Assembly (NCBI RefSeq): GCF_015277775.1
Contig: NZ_CP063849.1
Span: 6,215,501-6,279,500, forward strand
Direction of reading: 5' to 3'
DNA: 64,000 bases
DNA from: Paludibaculum fermentans
GTDB taxonomy: Bacteria; Acidobacteriota; Terriglobia; Bryobacterales; Bryobacteraceae
Shown here: positions 27,138 to 36,531 of the stretch, piece by piece
How positions within the stretch are numbered: position 1 is the first letter of the stretch
Layout: every line of letters starts with the position of its first letter
The notes under the pieces: model-generated
Seen by the model: only the letters and a program-made list of their open reading frames with translations
Told to the model about the DNA's origin: nothing
The model's database searches: none
Program-made: the position numbers and the translations under genes

Positions 27138-28304
27138 CTAGGATTGGATGGATACCATCCGGCCGCCGTCGCGGATCGATTGACGGGCCGCCTCGACAAC
27201 GGCCTCGTTGTAGCGTGAATTGGCCGGCGTCGCCATTACGCCGGCCGCATCCCACTGGGTGAGTAGCTGCTGACGGGCAGCCAGATCCCGCCCCTGCATC
27301 TCCAGGGCCCGCTCCACGATATAGGCGGTGGAACGGTAGCCGTAGCCGACGGGCGTCAGCCCGGGGCCTCCCACATCCACATACTGGAAATAGTCCGGCG
27401 ACGGTTCGGCATAGGTGTTCATGCCATCGCCGCCCGGGTTGGCGGTGTAGCAGTACTGCATGCCGCGGAATTGATCGGAGTGATGGAGCCAGCCGCCGAC
27501 CTGGCCGTTGGAGCAGTACATCGTCAGGCTCTGCATATTGGTGCCGGGCGCGGCGTCGGGGAAGCCCAGGGCGTTCTGGACATTGAGACAGGCACCGTTG
27601 TTCCAAATCACGCGAGCGTCGGTCCACAACCAGCCTTCGTTGCCGTTCGGGAACTTGTCCTTGATGCCGTAGACACTGACGCTGGTGGGCCGGAGGCCCG
27701 TGACGAAGGCGACGAGGTCGATGTAGTGGCAGCCGATGTAGGTGAACGCGTCGGACGCGTCGACGGTGAACCAGTTCTGGAAGTTGGAGTGGCGGTAATA
27801 CCATTTCTCCAGCAGGCAGGCGGTGCCGAGCTTGAATTCGCCGAAGAGGCCGCTCTGGTAGCGGCGGCGGGCGAGCAGCGAACGGTCATCGAAGCGCTTG
27901 TGGTATTCGATGCCCACAACGAGGCCGCGGGTCCTGGCTTCGTTCTCGATCTCGATGGACTGGGCGACGGTGAGCACCAGCGGCTTCACGCAGAGGACGT
28001 GTTGATCGTGCCGCAGGGCGGTCATGACCGCATCAAAGTGGAGGTCGTCGGGCAGGGCCACGACCACGAGCTGCCGGGGCGGGAGGCCGGCAATCACCTC
28101 GGCGTACGGCTGAGTCCGCGCCTGGAACAGATGGCCGGGGAAGGCGCGTTGGATGATGTCGGAAGAGGCGAGCTTCTCGAGCGTTTCGGCGTGACGGGCG
28201 CAGACCTCGACGGGTCCAACCAACCCCAGCCTCTGCATCTGGTAGATGGTGGGCAGGATCTGATCGTGGGCGATCATGCCGCCACCGATAATCGCGATTT
28301 GCAT
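27138..28304 (-). CDS. Gfo/Idh/MocA family oxidoreductase
   Basis: The 388-residue NAD(P)-dependent protein opens with a Rossmann fold (IAIIGGGMIAHDQILPTI) and continues with VALPDDLHFDAVMTALRHDQHVLCVKPLVLT. The family EKP motif appears as VKP. The C-terminal alpha/beta domain contains GIEYHKRFDD and the histidine pair in YIGCHYIDLVAFVTG. Members oxidise or epimerise sugars and cyclitols. There is no export signal. It starts 19 bp after a class III aminotransferase gene on the same strand, so the two are probably an operon that oxidises and then aminates (or the reverse) one substrate. Confidence 0.85.
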   Translation of the reverse strand: MQIAIIGGGMIAHDQILPTIYQMQRLGLVGPVEVCARHAETLEKLASSDIIQRAFPGHLFQARTQPYAEVIAGLPPRQLVVVALPDDLHFDAVMTALRHDQHVLCVKPLVLTVAQSIEIENEARTRGLVVGIEYHKRFDDRSLLARRRYQSGLFGEFKLGTACLLEKWYYRHSNFQNWFTVDASDAFTYIGCHYIDLVAFVTGLRPTSVSVYGIKDKFPNGNEGWLWTDARVIWNNGACLNVQNALGFPDAAPGTNMQSLTMYCSNGQVGGWLHHSDQFRGMQYCYTANPGGDGMNTYAEPSPDYFQYVDVGGPGLTPVGYGYRSTAYIVERALEMQGRDLAARQQLLTQWDAAGVMATPANSRYNEAVVEAARQSIRDGGRMVSIQS

Positions 28305-28323
28305 GGTACGGCTCCGTAGTTTC

Positions 28324-29721
28324 TCAGGCCTGCGCAACGGCGTCGGGTGTGGTGGCGGCGCGCTCGGCGAGCACTTCCTCGAACGCCTCTTCGAGCACCG
28401 CGCAGCCTTCGCGCACTGCTTCCGCCGTGATGTTGAGCGGCGGAGCGATCTTGATGGTGCAGCCAGCGGGGCCCACCGGCGAGAACATCAGCAGTCCCTT
28501 TTCGACGCAACGCCAGACGATGGCGTGGGCCAGTTCTCCATCGGGCTGCTTGTGGGCTTTGACGCAGGCGAGACCGGCGACCAGGCCCTTGCCGGCGAGG
28601 TAGGCGGCCTGCGGGAAGCGGGCCTTGATCTTGCGTAGGCCTTCCTGCAGCACCTCGCCGACGACAGCGGCGTTGTGCGGAAGGTTCTCTTTCACGATGA
28701 GGTCGACGTTGGCCAGCGCGGCGGCGCAGCAGACAGGGTTGCCGGTATGGGTGGAGGAGGCGGAACCGGGGTTCGGCAGATCCATCAATTCGGGCTTACC
28801 GACGATGGCTGAGATCGGCAGCGAGCTGGAGATGCCCTTGCCCCAGGTAGTGAGGTCGGGCAGGACTCCGTAGTGCTCGAAGCCCCAGAGCGTGCCGGTG
28901 CGGCCGAAGCCGGCCTGGACCTCGTCGAAGACGAGCAGGGCGCGGTGGCCGTCGCACCACTGGCGCAGGGTCTTGATGTACTGCGGCGGCGCGAAGGCGG
29001 CGGTGCCGCCCTGGTAGGTTTCGAGGATGACGGCGCAGACCTGGCTGGGCGCGACGCCGTTCTCGGCGAGGGTGCGTTCGAAGAGCTCGAAGCTGGTGTC
29101 CTCGGTCCAGTAGCCGTCGGGGAACGGGACCTGGACGAAGCCGGGATCGAGATTGCCGATCCATTCCTTCAGGACGGGGATGCCGCCCACCTGCTGGGAG
29201 CCCATGGTGCGGCCGTGAAAGGCCTTTTCAAACGAGACGATGACGTTCTTGGAACGGCCGCCGATTTTGTGGCCGTGGATGCGGGCGATCTTGACGGCGA
29301 ACTCGACGGTTTCGGAGCCGGTGGTGAGCAGGAAGATCTTCTTCAACGGCTCCGGCATGAGGCCGACGAGGCGTTCGCAGAGCTCGGCGCGGATGGCCGA
29401 GGGGAAGCAGTAGTTCGTGAGCAGCGTGTGCTGGGCCTGGGCGCTGATGGCGTCGGCGATCTCTTTGCGGCCATGGCCGGCGTTGGTGATGAGGACGCCG
29501 GACGACCAGTCGAGCCACTTGTTGCCCCAGGCGTCATAGACCTGGAAACCTTCGGCGCGGTCCCAGACGACGGGCGGTTGGCCCGCCATGGCGCGCAGCT
29601 CGAAGTCATGCAGCTTCTGGAGGATGGGGAGTGACTCCGGCACCGGAAACTGGGTGTGGATGCGACGGAACTGGGTCTCCACGGCGGGGACGGGGCGCGG
29701 TGTAAAGGAAGGGTCACTCAT
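28324..29721 (-). CDS. Class III (PLP-dependent) aminotransferase
   Basis: The 465-residue enzyme belongs to the ornithine/4-aminobutyrate aminotransferase group. FQVYDAWGNKWLDWSSGVLITNAGHG marks the N-terminal fold, and LLTTGSETVEFAVKIAR the phosphate-binding turn. LLVFDEVQAGFGRTGTLWGFEHYGVLPDLTTWGKGI holds the cofactor Asp and the Schiff-base Lys. HTGNPVCCAAALANV closes the site. The amino donor and acceptor are unknown. The ATG at 29721 is preferred over one 36 bp upstream. The partner downstream is a Gfo/Idh/MocA oxidoreductase. Confidence 0.9.
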   Translation of the reverse strand: MSDPSFTPRPVPAVETQFRRIHTQFPVPESLPILQKLHDFELRAMAGQPPVVWDRAEGFQVYDAWGNKWLDWSSGVLITNAGHGRKEIADAISAQAQHTLLTNYCFPSAIRAELCERLVGLMPEPLKKIFLLTTGSETVEFAVKIARIHGHKIGGRSKNVIVSFEKAFHGRTMGSQQVGGIPVLKEWIGNLDPGFVQVPFPDGYWTEDTSFELFERTLAENGVAPSQVCAVILETYQGGTAAFAPPQYIKTLRQWCDGHRALLVFDEVQAGFGRTGTLWGFEHYGVLPDLTTWGKGISSSLPISAIVGKPELMDLPNPGSASSTHTGNPVCCAAALANVDLIVKENLPHNAAVVGEVLQEGLRKIKARFPQAAYLAGKGLVAGLACVKAHKQPDGELAHAIVWRCVEKGLLMFSPVGPAGCTIKIAPPLNITAEAVREGCAVLEEAFEEVLAERAATTPDAVAQA

Positions 29722-29831
29722 GAGATCTATTGTGAGGAATGCGGAGCGGGGGTGCAAATTGCGGTTCGGGTAGTGCCAGAAAGCTGGAGGAATTGCGGTT
29801 GGGTCCCGCGGGGCTGGCGACGAGCGAAAGT

Positions 29832-32402
29832 CTACTCGTCGCGCAGCACTTCGAGCGGGCGCTGGTTTAGGATGCGGATGGACGCGGCCCAGCCGGCTAT
29901 TACGGCTAGCAGCGTCGTCATCGCGATGGTCGCCGCATTGGGCAGCAGTTCGAACTGGAAGCGGGCGTCCAGCAGGCGAAGGAGCAGCACCCTGGCGAAG
30001 ACCGTGGCCATGACGCCGCCCATCAGGCCGGCTACCGCGCCCAGGATCGCGAATTCTACTGAGAAGATCGAGACCAGGACGTTGCGGCGGGCTCCGATTG
30101 TCTTAAGGACTGCCGATTCGCGGGTGCGGCGCAGACGGGTGCCGGCTACCGTCGAGGCCAGGATAATCGCGCCGGCCAAGATCGCGAAGGCCGAGATGAA
30201 GCGGATCACCAGGGCGACCTGGTCGACCACCTCCTGCACGATGTTCATCACATCGGCGGCGTTGATCACGGTCACCGTCGGGAACTGTTTGTAAGCGTCG
30301 CGCTGGAACGCCGAAACCTTGGTGGGCGGCAGGCGCACGGCGCCGAACCACTGCGTGGGCAGGCCTTCGAGCGCTACGCGGTTGAAGACGAAGTCGGGCT
30401 CTCCCCCGAAGCGGACGGCCTCGACACGGTGGACGGAGACGACTTTCACGTCGAACTCACGGCCGACGGAGCTCCAGTGGAGCGTCATGCCGGGTTCGAT
30501 CTTCAGGTTGGTCGCCGTGCGCTCAGAGACCGAGGCGGCGGGGACCTTTTCTCCCGGCTGCCACCACGTTCCCTTGCGGATGATGACGTCGTCGAGCTTG
30601 TTCTCTGACCAAGTGACCTGGGTGGTGAAGCTGCGGCGGCGGCGCGGGCGGCCCTGGTTGTCGGTAGCCTGCGGGCCCTGCATGGGCAGGTTCAGGTCTT
30701 CGATCGCCGTGCCATTGATGGAGACGAGACGCGCGGCGATGAGCGGCGTGAGGGTCGGTTTGGCGGTGAGATCGGTGCGGCTGTCGAGGAACTGTTTTAC
30801 AGCTTCCTGGTCGCGGCTGGTGATGTTGATCATCAGCACGTTGGGCGAGCCCTTTGGAGCGGCTCCGGCGACCTCGACCAGCAGCGATTTCTGCACCAGG
30901 TAGATGGTGAGGGTGAACATCACGCCGATGCCGAGGGCGACCAGGACGCTGGTGGCGTGGTTGCCGGGGCGGTAGAGATTGGCCATGCCGTGCCGCAGGG
31001 CGACGGGCAGGCGCACCGGGGTCCAGCGGAGGAAGAGCTTCAGGCCGCGCAGGAGGAGCCAGGCGACGCCGGCCAATAGGAGGAGGGCCACGGCCAGGCC
31101 TCCGACGAAGTACGAGCCCATCTTCACCGATTCGGCCAGCCAGGCGGCCACACCACCGAGTCCGGCGAGGATCAGCACGCCGCTGAGCAGCGCGGGCCAC
31201 TGCATGCGCAGGCGCTTGCCGAGTTTCGGTTTTACTTCAGCCATTTCACGCCGGAAGATCAGGGCCGGCTTCACCTGACGCACGGCCAGCAGCGGAGGGA
31301 TGGTGAACAGCAGGGTGACCAGGACTCCGGCGAGAATGCCTTCCACGGCGAATGACGGATTCCACGGAATGCTCTGGAACTGGAAGTAGCGCGCCAGCAG
31401 GATGGGGAACAGGCGCTGCACGATGCCACCGACGGCGACGCCGGCGAGGCCTCCGGTCAGCCCGAGCAGGAGTGTCTGGAGCGTGTAGATACGGATGATC
31501 TGCGAAGAGCGCGCGCCCAGGCACTTCAGGATCGCGATGGTGTCCAGGCGTTGCTGGATATGCGAATAGATGGCAGTGGCCACGCCCAGGGCCCCCACGA
31601 TGAGGGCGATCAGCGAGACGAGGCTGAGGAACGTGGTGGAGCGATCGAGCGCGCGCGTGATGAGCGGATGGGTGTCGCGATAGTCCACCACCATCGATTC
31701 CGGGAAGGCTTTCTTCAGCGCATCGAACATCTGCGCCACTGGAATGCCCTGGGCCGGCAGCTTGAAGAGGAAGCGGTGGGAGGCGCGCGAGCCGAAGGTC
31801 ATGAGGCCCGTGCGATCGAGGCCTTCGCGCGTAATCATGATGCGCGGGCCGACGTTGAGCGAGCCCGTCATGCGGTCCGGTTCCATGCGTACGACACCGC
31901 AGACCCGGAACTGCGCTTCGCCCAGCTTCACCATGGATCCGACGGAGAGGTTCAGCCGCAGCAGCAGATCGTCGGAGACGGCCACGGTGTCGGGCGTCAG
32001 GGCTTTGGAGAGAGGCTCGTCCGGCTCCAAACGTACTTTGCCGTAGTAGGGATAGACGCTGGGATCGACCGCCTTCACGGAGACCAGTGCGGGGGTGGCG
32101 CCCTCGGCGCTCAGCATGGAGACGGTTTCGGTAATGCGCGTGAGCTGGGCGCCCTTTTTCAGCCAGGACTGGATCTCAGTGTCCTGCGCCGGGGTGAAGG
32201 GCATGAACTGGCGTATGGTGAGGTCGGCCGCCATGAGCGTGCGGGCTTCCCGGCGCAGTGCCTCATGGAAGGCGGCGGAAAAGCCGCGGACTCCGGTGAG
32301 CGCACCCACGCCGGCGGCCACGCCGAAGATGACGAAGATGAACTTGGGGGCGGACGCGCGGGCTTCGCGCCACGCCATGCGCCAGGCAGCGGATTGGAGC
32401 AT
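29832..32402 (-). CDS. ybbP: ABC transporter permease, YbbP-like (FtsX family)
   Basis: The 856-residue inner-membrane protein has an N-terminal helix with MAWREARASAPKFIFVIFGVAAGVGALTGVRGF. It carries two FtsX-type core modules, with helix groups about 270-370, 410-500 and 760-850, and a large periplasmic region between them. This is the size and layout of E. coli YbbP (804 residues). Its start codon overlaps the stop of the ATPase gene (TGATG), so both are made together. The YbbA-YbbP complex is related to LolCDE and to mechanotransmission ABC systems; its substrate is unknown. A TesA-like esterase is divergent, as in E. coli. Confidence 0.85.
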   Translation of the reverse strand: MLQSAAWRMAWREARASAPKFIFVIFGVAAGVGALTGVRGFSAAFHEALRREARTLMAADLTIRQFMPFTPAQDTEIQSWLKKGAQLTRITETVSMLSAEGATPALVSVKAVDPSVYPYYGKVRLEPDEPLSKALTPDTVAVSDDLLLRLNLSVGSMVKLGEAQFRVCGVVRMEPDRMTGSLNVGPRIMITREGLDRTGLMTFGSRASHRFLFKLPAQGIPVAQMFDALKKAFPESMVVDYRDTHPLITRALDRSTTFLSLVSLIALIVGALGVATAIYSHIQQRLDTIAILKCLGARSSQIIRIYTLQTLLLGLTGGLAGVAVGGIVQRLFPILLARYFQFQSIPWNPSFAVEGILAGVLVTLLFTIPPLLAVRQVKPALIFRREMAEVKPKLGKRLRMQWPALLSGVLILAGLGGVAAWLAESVKMGSYFVGGLAVALLLLAGVAWLLLRGLKLFLRWTPVRLPVALRHGMANLYRPGNHATSVLVALGIGVMFTLTIYLVQKSLLVEVAGAAPKGSPNVLMINITSRDQEAVKQFLDSRTDLTAKPTLTPLIAARLVSINGTAIEDLNLPMQGPQATDNQGRPRRRRSFTTQVTWSENKLDDVIIRKGTWWQPGEKVPAASVSERTATNLKIEPGMTLHWSSVGREFDVKVVSVHRVEAVRFGGEPDFVFNRVALEGLPTQWFGAVRLPPTKVSAFQRDAYKQFPTVTVINAADVMNIVQEVVDQVALVIRFISAFAILAGAIILASTVAGTRLRRTRESAVLKTIGARRNVLVSIFSVEFAILGAVAGLMGGVMATVFARVLLLRLLDARFQFELLPNAATIAMTTLLAVIAGWAASIRILNQRPLEVLRDE

Positions 32403-33100
32403 CAGGCGGCGTCCTTGCGCTCGTCGGAGACGACGGCGCCGTCTTTGAGGGTGATGATGCGGGTGGCGTAGGTGGCGAGGTCGCGGTCATGCGTGACCAG
32501 GACCAGCGTGGCGCCTTCCTGCCGGTTCATCGAGAGAAGCAGGTCGAGCACCTGGCGGCCGTTGACGGAGTCGAGGTTGCCGGTGGGTTCGTCGGCGAGC
32601 AGCAGCGGGGGCTGGCGCATGAAGGCGCGGGCGAGGGCGACGCGCTGCTGTTCGCCGCCGGAGAGCTGGACGGGGTAGTGCTCGCGGCGGTCTTCCAGGC
32701 CGACGGTGTCGAGGAGCTGGCGCGCGCGGGCCATGGCTCCGCTGGAGACGTCGCCGGCGAGTTCGGCGGGCAGCAGGACGTTCTCCTCGGCGGTGAGGGT
32801 GGGGATGAGTTGGTAGCTTTGGAAGACAAACCCGATCTTGCGGCCGCGCAGGTCCGCCAGCGCGTCCTCGCCGAGATGTGAGATCTCTTCCCCGTCAAGA
32901 TGAATGGTGCCCGTGGTGGGGGCGTCGAGACCCGCCAGCAGGCCCAGCAGGGTGGATTTGCCCGAGCCGGAGGCGCCCATGATGGCTACGAACTCGCCTT
33001 CCTGGATATCCAACTCGATGCCGCGCAGGATCTGGACGCGGTGCGTTCCGGTGTCGATGGACTTGGTCACGCCGCGGAGGGAGAGGATGGATTTTGCCAT
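32402..33100 (-). CDS. ybbA: ABC transporter ATP-binding protein, YbbA/LolD-like
   Basis: The 232-residue ATPase contains Walker [13 protein letters not shown] near 42, Q-loop FVFQSYQLIPTLTAEENV, signature LSGGEQQRVALARAF and Walker [15 protein letters not shown], followed by the H-loop LVTHD. It energises the permease encoded immediately downstream (1-bp overlap). The Q-loop and signature are those of the MacB/LolD class rather than importers. It is divergent from the esterase at 33165. Confidence 0.92.
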   Translation of the reverse strand: MAKSILSLRGVTKSIDTGTHRVQILRGIELDIQEGEFVAIMGASGSGKSTLLGLLAGLDAPTTGTIHLDGEEISHLGEDALADLRGRKIGFVFQSYQLIPTLTAEENVLLPAELAGDVSSGAMARARQLLDTVGLEDRREHYPVQLSGGEQQRVALARAFMRQPPLLLADEPTGNLDSVNGRQVLDLLLSMNRQEGATLVLVTHDRDLATYATRIITLKDGAVVSDERKDAA

Positions 33101-33164
33101 GCTTGCAGGTACTTCCCTTATGATTGCAGTTGAGGGCCTTTCATTCTTGAAAATCCGATCTGGG

Positions 33165-33860
33165 ATGCGCTTCCATTGGAGAATCTACTGGGTAGCAGTG
33201 GTGTTGTGTGTGGCTGCCTGTTCGAAGCCGGAGGCCAAACCGGAGCCCGCGGCCGGTCCCGCGCCAGCCGCTGCGGCCCAGCCCGCGGCGCAGCCCGTCG
33301 AGACCGACACACGGCCTGTGATCGTGGCCTTCGGCGATAGTCTCACTGCCGGATATGGCCTGGAGCCTGGGCTCAGCTACGCCGATTTCCTGCAGAAGCA
33401 GCTCGACGCCAAAGGGTACCGCTACCGGGTGGTGAACCAGGGCATCAGCGGCGATACGACGGATGGCGGGGTCACGCGGGTCGCTGAGGCTCTGCGGCTG
33501 AAGCCGGCCGTGGTGATTCTGGAACTGGGCGCCAACGACGGGCTGCGCGGGCTTCCGGTGGAGTCGACCGGAGCGAACCTGACCGAGATGGTGGATTCGT
33601 TCCAGAAGGCCGGAGCGAAGGTCGTTCTGTGCGGCATGACGCTGCCCCGCAACTACGGGCAGGATTACATCCGGAACTTTGAGAAAGTGTTCCAAGAGCT
33701 CACCAGGACCAGGAAGCTGACGACGATCCCCTTCTTTCTGGATGGTGTGGCGACCAGGCCGGAACTGATGCAGAGAGACGGGATGCACCCCACGGCGAAG
33801 GGAACTGAGAAGGTGGCGGGGACGGTGATGAAGTATCTCGAGCCGTTGCTGAGGAAGTAG
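33165..33860 (+). CDS. tesA: GDSL esterase/lysophospholipase, TesA-like lipoprotein
   Basis: The 231-residue protein begins with a lipoprotein signal (MRFHWRIYWVAVVLCVAACS, lipobox VAAC) and an Ala/Pro linker. The SGNH hydrolase fold then shows block I AFGDSLTAGYG, block II NQGISGDTT, block III LELGANDGLRG and block V RDGMHPTAKG, giving the Ser-Gly-Asn-His catalytic set. It hydrolyses acyl esters or lysophospholipids in the periplasm. E. coli tesA is likewise divergent from ybbA-ybbP, which supports the name. ATG 33165 is used because the signal starts there; an in-frame ATG at 33120 is possible. Confidence 0.88.
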   Translation: MRFHWRIYWVAVVLCVAACSKPEAKPEPAAGPAPAAAAQPAAQPVETDTRPVIVAFGDSLTAGYGLEPGLSYADFLQKQLDAKGYRYRVVNQGISGDTTDGGVTRVAEALRLKPAVVILELGANDGLRGLPVESTGANLTEMVDSFQKAGAKVVLCGMTLPRNYGQDYIRNFEKVFQELTRTRKLTTIPFFLDGVATRPELMQRDGMHPTAKGTEKVAGTVMKYLEPLLRK

Positions 33861-33883
33861 GGCCGGTGGTTGAGGCCGGCCCT
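33859..33883. terminator. Hairpin between convergent tesA and ABC ATPase genes
   Basis: An 8-bp perfect stem (33859-33866 with 33876-33883, 9-nt loop) begins on the last bases of the tesA stop and ends 8 bp before the stop of the convergent gene. There is no T tract, so it is a candidate shared 3' end only. Confidence 0.45.
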
Positions 33884-33891
33884 GAGTCGGA

Positions 33892-34656
33892 CTAGCGGTT
33901 GAGAGTGGCCGCCGGATGCGGGTTGATCTCATCGCGAGACACCTTGCCGTCACGGATGGTGATGATGCGGTGGGCGTACTCGGCGATGTCGCGCTCGTGG
34001 GTGACCAGGACAATGGTGTTGCCCTGGGAGTGGAGCCGCTCGAACAGCGCCATGATTTCCACGCTGGTGGCGGAGTCCAGGTTGCCCGTAGGTTCGTCGG
34101 CAAGCAGGATCGAGGGGTCGTTAACCAGTGCGCGGGCGATGGCGACGCGCTGGCGCTGACCGCCGGAGAGCTCGTTCGGCTTGTGGTACATGCGCCGTTC
34201 CAGGTCAGTGATGCGCAGGGCGTGCTTGGCGCGCTCCAGCCGCTCTTCGGCCGGGATGCCGGAGTAGATGAGCGGCAGTTCGACGTTGTGCAGCGCGGTG
34301 GCGCGCGGCAGCAGGTTGAACGTCTGGAAGACGAAGCCGATTTCCTTGTTGCGGATGCGGGCGAGTTCGTCGTCCGACATATCGCTCACCAGGTTGCCGT
34401 TGATGTAATAGTCGCCCTTGCTGGGTGTGTCGAGGCAGCCGATTAGATTCATCAGTGTGGACTTGCCGGAGCCGGAAGGTCCCATGATGGCGACGTACTC
34501 GCCGCGCTTGATCTCGACATCGCAACCCGAAACAGCGTGGATCTCCTGGTCGCCCATGACATAGGTTTTCCAGAGGTCATACGTCCGGATAACGATGTTG
34601 TTCTGCTTCAGCTCCGCGCCGCGGGCATTCTTTTCCTTGATGATCGCACTAGCCAT
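33892..34656 (-). CDS. ABC transporter ATP-binding protein, MacB-type
   Basis: The 254-residue ATPase has Walker [14 protein letters not shown]-loop [22 protein letters not shown], signature [15 protein letters not shown], Walker [15 protein letters not shown] and H-loop LVTHERD. The sequence class is that of MacB/LolD exporters. It follows a periplasmic adaptor gene by 45 bp, but no permease gene lies next to either one. The permease must be encoded elsewhere or be shared. There is a short N-terminal extension of about 20 polar residues. Confidence 0.88.
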   Translation of the reverse strand: MASAIIKEKNARGAELKQNNIVIRTYDLWKTYVMGDQEIHAVSGCDVEIKRGEYVAIMGPSGSGKSTLMNLIGCLDTPSKGDYYINGNLVSDMSDDELARIRNKEIGFVFQTFNLLPRATALHNVELPLIYSGIPAEERLERAKHALRITDLERRMYHKPNELSGGQRQRVAIARALVNDPSILLADEPTGNLDSATSVEIMALFERLHSQGNTIVLVTHERDIAEYAHRIITIRDGKVSRDEINPHPAATLNR

Positions 34657-34701
34657 TGGGATCTCGTTCCTTCTTTGTTCCGTTCGGCGCTCCGGCCTGC
34701 T

Positions 34702-36123
34702 TTAGGTATCGGCCTTAACTGGAGCTTTGTTGTCGACCTTCACCTTCGCCTGGTTGCGCAGGGTCCGGATGATCTTGTAGCTGCCGGTGATGATCTCTTC
34801 GCCATCTTTCAGTCCGCTGAGCACCTCGATGTCGGTTGCGCCGGTGATGCCGGTCTTCACCTCGCGGAACTCGGCGGCGCCGTTTTTGACGACGAACACC
34901 CCCTGCAGCTCTTCCTTCATCTTTTTCTGCTTATCAGGATCGGCGTTGGTTGCGGCCTGAACGTTACCCGGTTTCGCTTCGGGTTCGAGATCGCCACGCT
35001 GGCGCACGGTGAGCGCCTGGATCGGAATAGCCAATGCTTTCTGTCTGGTAGCGGTGATTACCTTGGCCGTACAGGACAAGCCGGGACGGATTTCCGTGGG
35101 CGGATTGTCGAGGGCGATCACCACCTTGAAGTCCTTCGCCTCCTGGCTGGAGACGGCGCTCTGGCTGGCGGCGAGGCCGGTGGAGCGCAGAATCGCGGTG
35201 TTGCCGATCTCGATCACGTGGCCCTTGAACGTCTGGTTCGGGATGGCGTCGATTGTCACATCGGCCAGTTGTTCCAGCTTCACGTTCACGATGTCGGTCT
35301 CGTCCACCTTGACCTCGGCCGTGATGAGACTCATGTCGGCGATGGTCATGATGAGCGAAGCAGCCGAATTCTGGACGCCGGGCACCACGGTTTCGCCAAC
35401 CCGGACAGGCAGGTTGGTGACGATTCCGTCGATGGGCGTCACGGCATTGTGCTTCTGCAGGACGTCGGAGAAGCGGCTGAGGGTGGCGCGCGACTGGGTG
35501 ACACGGCGCTGGCTGCCGGACAATTGGGCGGCGGTCTGCTCGCGTTGCGCCTTCATCTGGCTGAGCTTGGCCTCGGATTCCCGCAAGGTCGCGGCGGCCG
35601 AGTCGTAGGCGGCCTTCTTGGAGTCGAACTCCTGCTTGGCCACCAGCTTCTCGTTGAAGAGTTGGCGGGCGCGCTCGTAGTCCAGGCGCGCACGTTCCAG
35701 TTCGGACTTGGAACGGTCGATGCCGGCTTGTGAGGTCCGCAGGTTCTCGTCCATGGCCTTCAGGCCAGCTTCCGAGGCGGAAGAATCAGCGAGCGCGGAG
35801 TTCAATCCAGCCTGCTGGGCCTGGACATCCGCTTGAGCCTGCACGGCTTCCAGGCGTGCCAACACCTGGTCGCGGTGAACCCGGTCGCCTTCCTTCACGT
35901 TAATGTCGACAATCCGGCCCATTACGTTTGCGCCAATATTGACGTAGTTCTTGGGCTTGATTTCGCCCGACGCAGTCACCAGACTCGTCAGGTCCTGTTT
36001 TGCCGCCTTGCCGGTTTGCACGGAAACGATACCGCGCTGACTCATCTTGACGCTGGCAATCGTGCCGCCGCCGACCACGAGAACGGCACCCACTCCTATG
36101 ATCCATTTCCACTTGCTCTTCAC
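34702..36123 (-). CDS. Periplasmic adaptor (HlyD/MacA-like membrane fusion protein)
   Basis: The 473-residue protein has an N-terminal membrane anchor (WIIGVGAVLVVGGGTIA), then a lipoyl half (GRIVDINVKEGDRVHRDQVLARL). A long coiled-coil hairpin follows (about 95-220, rich in Q/A/S/E), the second lipoyl half (SDVLQKHNAVTPIDGIVTNLPVRVGETV) and beta-barrel and membrane-proximal domains. Such adaptors join an inner-membrane pump to an outer-membrane channel. The ATPase gene follows in the same direction. No permease or TolC gene is present nearby. Confidence 0.88.
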   Translation of the reverse strand: MKSKWKWIIGVGAVLVVGGGTIASVKMSQRGIVSVQTGKAAKQDLTSLVTASGEIKPKNYVNIGANVMGRIVDINVKEGDRVHRDQVLARLEAVQAQADVQAQQAGLNSALADSSASEAGLKAMDENLRTSQAGIDRSKSELERARLDYERARQLFNEKLVAKQEFDSKKAAYDSAAATLRESEAKLSQMKAQREQTAAQLSGSQRRVTQSRATLSRFSDVLQKHNAVTPIDGIVTNLPVRVGETVVPGVQNSAASLIMTIADMSLITAEVKVDETDIVNVKLEQLADVTIDAIPNQTFKGHVIEIGNTAILRSTGLAASQSAVSSQEAKDFKVVIALDNPPTEIRPGLSCTAKVITATRQKALAIPIQALTVRQRGDLEPEAKPGNVQAATNADPDKQKKMKEELQGVFVVKNGAAEFREVKTGITGATDIEVLSGLKDGEEIITGSYKIIRTLRNQAKVKVDNKAPVKADT

Positions 36124-36531
36124 GAGTTCACAGCTCCTGTCGAATAAAGACGCTAACCGTCGCCAATTTGTTCTCTTCTTTAATGCCCGAGGTGACTTTG
36201 TTGGTGTACGGCTTGGCGCCCGATAGTTCTCGCGTCAGCCGGTTTGCGGTCACTAACATTATAGACGGGCCGGACGGTGCGAATATTCCGGTCTTGCGCG
36301 GATCCTGCAGAAATTCCTTGGCGGGCACCCGGCACTGGCAGTACCGGTATTGATGCGATTGAAGTGCCCCAGGATAGACCTTACATTGGAAGGGCGGTGG
36401 CGGCTGCGGCCCGTTGGGAGTGTTTCATACGCTCGGAGGAGTCCGGGTCCCCCCACCGCATTTTTGTCCGCCAGCCCTAAGCATTTCCCTGATTCCTAAA
36501 GTAAGTAATCCATAGGACCGATAGGACTCTT
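36124..36531. other. Divergent intergenic region of about 408 bp
   Basis: This gap separates the adaptor gene (minus) from the histidine kinase gene (plus) and must hold promoters for both. Short open frames on each strand lack ribosome-binding sites and do not look coding. It is somewhat richer in A+T than its neighbours. No RNA gene or regulatory motif was recognised. Confidence 0.5.

Noticed and set aside
36128-36328. 66-residue frame on the minus strand in the adaptor/kinase gap
   Set aside because: It overlaps the adaptor 5' leader, has no ribosome-binding site and no hydrophobic or conserved pattern.
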